Part shown: piece after piece, positions 6,525-11,724 of the stretch
How positions within the stretch are numbered: position 1 is the stretch's first letter
Layout of the letters: the number at the start of each line of letters is the position of its first letter
From: Byssochlamys sp. IMV 00236
Lineage: Eukaryota; Ascomycota; Eurotiomycetes; Eurotiales; Thermoascaceae
Reading direction: 5' to 3'
NCBI GenBank assembly: GCA_001931875.2
Contig: MSJH02000082.1
Coordinates: forward strand, 4,678-16,401
DNA length: 11,724 nucleotides
The notes under the pieces: generated by a model
Database searches by the model: none
What the model saw: only the letters and a program-made list of their open reading frames with translations
What the model was told of the DNA's origin: nothing
Made by a program: the position numbers and the translations under genes

Positions 6525-8443
6525 ATGAGAAAAGCTGTAAGTTATACATACATACATATATATATATAAAAGAATGAAATATAACTTGACTATGTCTAGT
6601 TTGATAAAAAGTCAACTCGTATTGGAGTGCCTATTGAAATACCTTCTGGTGTAAGTTAATCATTTCTTCTTTTTATTCCCATCTTGTTCATTTCTTCTTT
6701 ATGCAGACTCGTCCTGCGTCTCCAAGAATAAAGCATACGTTCAGTAAAAGACCAAGAAGAGGCATATTGAATCCGATCGACTCAGGCATGTCAACAACCA
6801 AACGAATCAAAAGTATGCACACTGCGCGTGAATCGACAAGAACACAAGAGGAAGACGAATTTATGAAATCTATTCTAGACAGTTCTTGTTATCGTACAAG
6901 AGAAAAGGTATACACTTTATATCTTTGCTGATCTTGTTCGTATTGATCATCTATATATATTCAGAACGATCACAACGAGTTATCAGAAGAACCTAAATAT
7001 GGAGGATCAAAGCTGGTCAAGCCTACGGGGAATAAGATGAAAGAAAAGCTGAAATCATTGGGCAGTTATATGAGCCATTTATTTGTAATGCAGACATGTA
7101 CAATTCATTATTTTATTCTGACCTTTATATATGATAGACACCATCGTCTAGTAATAACAACACCAAACGTCACTATATTGACATTGATTTAGATTATAGC
7201 GATGACGACAAAAGATCACCGCCGCCTGACTCAACCTCAACAGCAAAACGTAAAGCATCGAGTATTCAACCCGACGACGTGATCGTCCTGATCAAGCGAC
7301 CCAGAAAAAGCTACAAGCCCAAGATGGAGGAGGAGGTTGAAGTAGATGAATTACCAGATGAATATCTAGAAGATCAAAAACAAAAGTCATATACCCCCAA
7401 GAAAAGCAAAGAACAACCTCTGTTTGACAAAAAAGAATTACCCAAACGCAAGACAAGAAGCAGCAGTGCCGCAGAGGATAAGACATCCGTAGAGATTGAC
7501 GTGGAAGACAACAATGAATTGACCAAACGAGACTTTACATTTTATGGCCGAGACAAGCATATACTCATGTACCCCTTTGTTGGTTCCGGACAGATTACGG
7601 TCTACTGGGACGATCTGCAGCGGCTGGCAAAGGACCGATTTCTGAACGATACAATCATTGACTTTTACCCTAGAGTCTGGGCAGATCAATATCCTGATGA
7701 CGGCATCTACACTTTCAATTCCTTCTTTTATACAAAACTAGTGGACTGCAAAACGACCGAACACTTTGAAAAACTATCTCGCTGGACGCAGAATGCAAAC
7801 ATATTTGACAAAGATCTCCTAATTATACCCGTTGCAGAGCATAGTCATTGGTTCATCATCTTAGTTGTCAACCCAGGTGCATCTATCGGTCAAGGAAAAC
7901 GTATAGATCAAGATGAATTACGAACAAAGTCTAGTAAGGATCGGCTGGACCGTACAAAGTAAGTTTGCCGTGTACTTCTACTGTTACTTATAGTATCTAG
8001 ACCCTACATCATGACTATGGATTCCTTGGGTGGATCACAACGACATATACGAAGATACATTGTCGAGTATTTAAAAAAGGAAGCAGCTCGAAAACTAGAC
8101 GTGCTTGAACCCGAGTTTATACCACCAGAGTTTATGTCCATTCAGTGTCCACAACAGGATAATCACTATGACTGTGGTGTCTTTTGTCTGCATAGTATAT
8201 ACAACTTTTACAAATACAAGACGAAAATGTGGGATTCTATCTTTACTACCAAGAGCACGGTAAGTGTATCTGTGTGAATGTCCGCTAGGGCTATGTACTT
8301 AGATATATTTGTAGGTTGCAGTAGAAGAGTTTGTAGAGAATCAAAAGAAAGAACTGTTGACCTTTAGAAGGTTTCTATATACATTGTTAGAAAACAAAGC
8401 AAAGGAGTATTCTCAGTTTAAGCGTTCTACAACGACATCATGA
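6525..8443 (+). CDS. ULP2: C48-family SUMO protease, Ulp2/SENP6-7 type
   Basis: Cysteine protease predicted to remove SUMO, or trim SUMO chains, from nuclear proteins. Exons: 6525-6536, 6600-6650, 6707-6907, 6965-7084, 7138-7958, 8001-8259 and 8315-8443 (530 residues). The first coding exon is only four codons; ATG 6525 follows an in-frame TAA at 6444 with no other ATG between. The N-terminal half is disordered and basic (KRPRRG about residue 87, RPRK), with SUMO-interacting-like motifs at about 142-152 (IDIDLDYSDDD), 174-180 (DDVIVLI) and 245-252 (SVEIDVED). The catalytic domain is about 275-515: FLNDTIIDFY (296-305), the signature favouring Ulp2/SENP6-7 over Ulp1, then H365 in HSHWF, D409 in MDSLGG, Q454 and C460 in QDNHYDCGVF. 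Q-to-C spacing of six matches the family. The protein is much shorter than yeast Ulp2 and lacks a large insert in the catalytic domain. An active enzyme is expected. Confidence 0.92.
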
Positions 8444-8473
8444 GCCCCAATATAAATATGTAAATATGAGCAT

Positions 8474-8479
8474 AATAAA
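8474..8479 (+). terminator. AATAAA polyadenylation signal of the Ulp2-type gene
   Basis: AATAAA starting 31 nt after the Ulp2 stop codon. Only 140 nt separate that stop from the next ATG, so this stretch must hold both the 3' end of one gene and the promoter of the next. Confidence 0.65.
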
Positions 8480-8583
8480 CCTTCCCCCTTCATTCGTTAA
8501 ATCTGTGGCTTATGTTCAAGCTTAAACTTTTTCTCTCCGCCCCTTGATTGAAGATTTCTCTTTTTTCTATATATTTTGACACA

Positions 8584-9810
8584 ATGACAGACAAGATCAT
8601 TCCTAGTGAAGAAGCACTTGTGGAGGCCATTCAAAAAATCAAGCTCGAGACACCCGAGGCCGGCATCAAAAAAGTGACGACGCTTGTGCTTGAGCAACAA
8701 CCCAGCTGGCAAGTATCAGAAAAGCGAGTGAAGAAGCATATGCAGCAGTGTGGACTCACCCAGACGACTCAGCCCGTCAAGAGTGGACTTGCTGACGACC
8801 CCTCCGTGCCAGTATCATATATCGATCCTCGATTGGACTTCAAGTCTGTGTCTGACTGTGTGCAGGCACGCATGGTTGATCCAGTCACAGGCAAGGGACT
8901 GTTTGCAGCACGCGATATCAAAAGAGACGAGATATTGTTTACAGAAGAACCCTTTGTGTACTTTCCACCCTGGGAACTCTTTGCCTTGGCTCGTTCTGGT
9001 AACGCCTGTGGTTTGTGCTGTAAGCCGATCCTGTATGCCAATCGATTGACACAACACTGCAAGTATTGTGAAATGTATTACTGCAGCAAACAATGTCGAT
9101 CCACTGCCTGGGAACAATTTCATCAGTTAGAATGTACTCGATTGAACCCAGCCGTGACAAAGTTGATGAACTTTTGTGAGGGCGAAAATTGGCAGGCACC
9201 TATGGCGATCGCTCGTATCTATGCTCGTATGATCTTGGCACACCAGCGAGACGAGTTGAATGAGGTCTTGGGTCACCTCGATGCCTTTGCGACTGTCAGT
9301 CAGGAAGAACGTCAGGCAAAAGAGACCGAGTGGATCTTTATGGAACACCCCACACGCGAGCTCTGGGCCAAGGCACGCGATTTCCTTTCCAAGGCGTACA
9401 AGGAACCACCAGCCAAGTGTAAGATCACCAAGGCCTTGCCAGATACACTCAAGACTCAACTGTTTGATGACGAAAAGACATTTTTGAATTATATGGGTAA
9501 ATTCAACATCAACAATCAAAATGGTGGTCTCTATCTAGTACATTCACATATCAATCATAACTGTTACCCAAATGTCAGTATTGATCATCCTCAGGCCAAG
9601 TCACAGTACAAGATTGCGGTGAGAGCGATTAGAGATATCAAACAAGGGGAGCAACTGTATGAGACGTATGTGAATCCAAGATGGAACAAGGAAACAAGAC
9701 AGACCTACTTGGATAAGTCATATTTATTTAAATGTCAATGTGATCGTTGCGAAAAGGATTTACCATTGACAGACGAGATACGTAATGGACTAAGGTTAAG
9801 AGACGAATAA
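8584..9810 (+). CDS. SET5: SET-MYND-postSET lysine methyltransferase, Set5-like
   Basis: Predicted S-adenosylmethionine-dependent protein lysine methyltransferase; yeast Set5 methylates histone H4 K5, K8 and K12. Single exon, 408 residues. ATG 8584 (CACAATGACA) is the first ATG in frame; the frame extends upstream without one. The N-terminal helical region (about 8-60) contains SWQVSEKRVKKHM, seen in fungal Set5 relatives. The SET domain begins about 94 (GKGLFAARDI, 103-112) and is split by a MYND zinc finger with complete ligands: C142/C145, C159/C162, C167/C171, H180/C184. SET resumes with NHNCYPN (324-330; Asn replaces the usual Ser of NHSCxPN) and GEQLYETYVNP (355-365, catalytic Tyr region). 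Post-SET cysteines are C384, C386 and C389. It is shorter than yeast Set5. The histone target is inferred from family only. Confidence 0.92.
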   Translation: MTDKIIPSEEALVEAIQKIKLETPEAGIKKVTTLVLEQQPSWQVSEKRVKKHMQQCGLTQTTQPVKSGLADDPSVPVSYIDPRLDFKSVSDCVQARMVDPVTGKGLFAARDIKRDEILFTEEPFVYFPPWELFALARSGNACGLCCKPILYANRLTQHCKYCEMYYCSKQCRSTAWEQFHQLECTRLNPAVTKLMNFCEGENWQAPMAIARIYARMILAHQRDELNEVLGHLDAFATVSQEERQAKETEWIFMEHPTRELWAKARDFLSKAYKEPPAKCKITKALPDTLKTQLFDDEKTFLNYMGKFNINNQNGGLYLVHSHINHNCYPNVSIDHPQAKSQYKIAVRAIRDIKQGEQLYETYVNPRWNKETRQTYLDKSYLFKCQCDRCEKDLPLTDEIRNGLRLRDE

Positions 9811-9814
9811 TGAT

Positions 9815-9831
9815 AATAAAAAATTTTTATT
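9815..9831. terminator. palindromic two-way polyadenylation signal
   Basis: AATAAAAA and TTTTTATT are exact inverted copies around one A, giving AATAAA on the plus strand (9815-9820) for the SET gene and on the minus strand (9831-9826) for the kinase gene. The minus-strand hexamer overlaps the kinase's own TAA stop. Only 16 nt separate the two convergent stop codons. Confidence 0.7.
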
Positions 9832-10787
9832 TTTCTTGTTGTTGTTCATCATAGATAAAAGATAGTGTGTCTATGAGAGAACTTATGCCTTGAAGAAAGC
9901 CATCATCAGGACTATAAGAGCCCTTTTCAGGCGGGTAGGTCATGACATGATAATTTTCAATGATTTCTTTTCTTGTTATGCAGTGTGTAAAATCAATTAA
10001 CTTCATTTTAATGCCTTTACTCAAGTCTAATCCATCATACACAATCAGTAAACTAGCTCCATAAAATCGATACCCAATCATTTTCTTAATTTCATTATAT
10101 AAACCATGTAATTTGCTTAAAAGAATAGGTATAAATTCAATTATGAATCGATTGCCATTAAATAAAAAGTGTCTTATTGTATCTTTAAACGATTCTTCAT
10201 TTAATGTACGTCCAGTGTATTTATCTTGAATGTCGTAGTGTCCTGTGTTCACTTGGTAGACCTACAAAAGTAAGTAAAGATAATGAACTACACATCTTAC
10301 TTACCTGCATACCACACACACGCACACCCAACTGTCCACTTGTCGATTGTTCACATTTAAACTTTTGAGTAGCCATCTTTTCTGGAGTGACGTAGACACC
10401 ATGCTGCCTTGTTCCCATTTTCAAGTCGAGAATACACGGTTTGTTCAGTCCAAACGTCAGATCGTCCATGACCATAAACTCTTCGCCTACTTTGGCTTCA
10501 CTCGGTTTATCAACGTGGGAATGTTGTTGAAATTGACAAAGTCTTTTTCGATCACTTTCGAGGGGTATTTCAGGATATCCGTTACAATAATCGACATGAA
10601 TGATGCCAAGATATCTAGGTAGAAATCTTTTTAACCTTCCATGTCTTAATAAATCCCTGTAAAAAGCATCTTCATTTGTTTTAATGGCTTTACATATAGG
10701 TCCATTTGATAAACGAAACATGGCAACATGGCCACCTGCTTTATGTTTGAGAGGTAATACAGTTATGACATCAGAAGCTTCTTTCAT
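9827..10787 (-). CDS. KCS1: inositol hexakisphosphate kinase, Kcs1/IP6K type
   Basis: Predicted to phosphorylate inositol hexakisphosphate to the pyrophosphate 5-InsP7, a signal in phosphate and energy sensing. Minus-strand exons are 10787-10305 and 10261-9827, joined across a 43-nt GTAAGT...GTAG intron at a codon boundary inside CGMQVYQ; the protein has 305 residues. ATG 10787 is chosen because the upstream extension of the frame has no ATG. Family features in order: [10 protein letters not shown] (11-20), a probable ATP-binding Lys in ICKAIK (K33), MDDLTFG (107-113), the catalytic PxxxDxKxG motif as PCILDLKMG (117-125, D121 and K123), [11 protein letters not shown] (154-164), [11 protein letters not shown] (228-238) and the metal-binding KLIDFTH (248-254). 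The SLLIVYDG form favours IP6K over IPMK or IP3K. It is far shorter than yeast Kcs1 (over 1,000 residues) because it lacks the long N-terminal region, yet the kinase core looks complete. An undetected upstream exon is possible. Confidence 0.9.
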
Positions 10788-10792
10788 TTCAT
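10784..10792 (-). promoter_or_regulatory. two-codon upstream ORF overlapping the IP6K start
   Basis: On the minus strand ATGAAATGA reads Met-Lys-stop, and its TGA overlaps the main ATG (10787-10785) as ATGA. If the mRNA start lies upstream, translation could use leaky scanning or termination-reinitiation here. Confidence 0.5.
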
Positions 10793-10833
10793 TTGAATAA
10801 GAAGGAAAAAAAATATGTATTAAGCCAATCAAA

Positions 10834-10841
10834 TTTTTATA
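10834..10841 (-). promoter_or_regulatory. TATA box candidate of the IP6K gene
   Basis: TATAAAAA on the minus strand, 47-54 nt upstream of the chosen ATG. A start about 30 nt downstream would give a very short leader of roughly 20 nt. A second TATA-like sequence at 10847-10856 reads on both strands. Confidence 0.5.
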
Positions 10842-11234
10842 AAGTACTTATAAAAGGGTATTGAATGACAGACACATAGTCATCCAATCAAATGAAAGAC
10901 TGTTCTCTTTATAGTGTAAAAGCTTCTCACGGATTGAATGATGATAATAAAAATCATATGAAAAAATAATGGATTGATCTCATTGTATATTAGGAGCTTG
11001 ACCTTATTGTTTCTTTAAAAGGTAACAAAGAGATAAACCGGACCAAATGTATTTATGATAACTCATAAATTCATATACGTGAAATTGTTGAGACTCGATA
11101 AGAATATCTTAGAGTGATCTTATACTAATGAAGCATATATTCTATTGTGTATGTCACCTATAACCTATTCGCCAGTAGAGATAACGACTGAGTATAAATT
11201 ATTGCCCTATATATTACTAGTAGAAGTGTACAGA

Positions 11235-11271
11235 ATATTACAATAAACACCGATGAGTCTTGTTGTAATAT
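11235..11271. repeat. 9-bp perfect inverted repeat with 19-nt loop
   Basis: ATATTACAA at 11235-11243 pairs exactly with TTGTAATAT at 11263-11271. It lies 28 nt beyond the stop of the weak minus-strand ORF and could be a 3'-end hairpin or chance in AT-rich DNA. Confidence 0.4.
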
Positions 11272-11298
11272 CGTCTTATCTATTCATGATTTGTTAGA

Positions 11299-11472
11299 TC
11301 AACAGGACGTTTGTTGATACTTATTTTTACTTCTTACAGAAGCAATCTTCACTTGTTTCATATAACTGCCAAGATCACCTTTTTCGTTGGAAAGCTCTTT
11401 AGCAACTGAATCGATAATAAACACATATCTTAACAAATGCGTTCGAGTGACATTTTTCTTGGAAAGTGCCAT
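11299..11472 (-). CDS. small hypothetical ORF or exon, doubtful
   Basis: 57 residues from ATG 11472, beginning MALSKKNVTRTHLLRYVF. It is not low-complexity, has a mixed and plausible composition (Lys-rich, soluble) and contains a possible GTAAGA donor after Ser-Val-like coding near its end. No family is recognised. It could be one exon of a gene whose other parts lie here or off the window, a degraded gene, or chance. The frame is open further upstream but without an ATG. Confidence 0.2.
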   Translation of the reverse strand: MALSKKNVTRTHLLRYVFIIDSVAKELSNEKGDLGSYMKQVKIASVRSKNKYQQTSC

Positions 11473-11724
11473 ATTAACTTGACTATTAACAATGAATAAT
11501 CTTTTTCTTTCAATAAAGAATTTACTTTCCAAGTCATCGACTTAACTGCCTTTTTTTTAAAAAAATAAACAATGCTGAATACAACAGGATGCACAAATAA
11601 AATCCGTCTACACAACAACAGCTCAAATTATGGGCAGAATTGTTGCATACTCTTTATCACTTGTAGACAAGAATGTTTATATATATATATATTTCATATA
11701 CTCTAATACTTATTGAAAAAAAAA

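Larger units (their letters stand above)
10842..11724. other. right-end region without a convincing gene
   Basis: AT-rich sequence upstream of the IP6K gene. It contains a hairpin at 11235-11271, a weak minus-strand ORF at 11299-11472, TA repeats near 11677-11690 and a terminal A run. No RNA gene, transposon ends or domain-bearing ORF was recognised. Confidence 0.6.

Noticed and set aside
8769..9519. Several minus-strand open frames across the SET gene
   Set aside because: Antisense shadows of a gene whose SET, MYND and post-SET motifs are complete.
1..11724. CRISPR array, transposon or virus-derived genes
   Set aside because: No regularly spaced repeats, no transposase or integrase motifs, no terminal repeats, and no viral protein signatures on either strand.

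Overview
The window looks like nuclear DNA from an early-diverging fungus, most likely Mucoromycota/Mucorales. This is inferred from five fungal-type genes on both strands, very short introns (42-102 nt, mostly GTAAGT-like donors, several with CTAAC/CTAAT-like branch points), AT-rich intergenic DNA full of homopolymers and microsatellites, pyrimidine-rich leaders and AATAAA signals. Nothing bacterial, viral or transposon-derived was recognised. The window begins with 28 A and ends with 8 A.

Layout from left to right. (1) 349-3541, plus: a 7-exon gene for a 940-residue protein with two RRMs and a Pumilio (PUF) domain, of the Jsn1/Puf1-Puf2 type. (2) 3924-4621, minus: a 2-exon bZIP transcription factor of 213 residues with a Cys3/Met4/Zip1-like basic region; its intron is GC-AG. 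(3) 4622-6524: a 1.9-kb shared upstream region between divergent genes, with no convincing gene but several palindromes and X-box-like (RFX-type) elements. (4) 6525-8443, plus: a 7-exon C48 SUMO protease of Ulp2/SENP6-7 type, 530 residues, full catalytic set and three SUMO-interacting-like motifs. (5) 8584-9810, plus: an intronless SET/MYND/post-SET protein of Set5 type, 408 residues. (6) 9827-10787, minus: a compact 2-exon inositol hexakisphosphate kinase (Kcs1/IP6K type), 305 residues. (7) 10842-11724: mostly non-coding, with one weak small ORF and a hairpin.

The genes form no obvious pathway. They share a regulatory theme: mRNA control (PUF), transcription (bZIP), SUMO removal, histone methylation (Set5) and inositol pyrophosphate signalling. 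Both convergent pairs (PUF/bZIP and SET/IP6K) have facing polyadenylation signals so close that their mRNA 3' ends should overlap. All splice junctions were assigned by eye from consensus sites, frame continuity and protein-family continuity; none is supported by transcript data here. I did not find a clearly new biological system. The least explained part is the shared upstream region 4622-6524.
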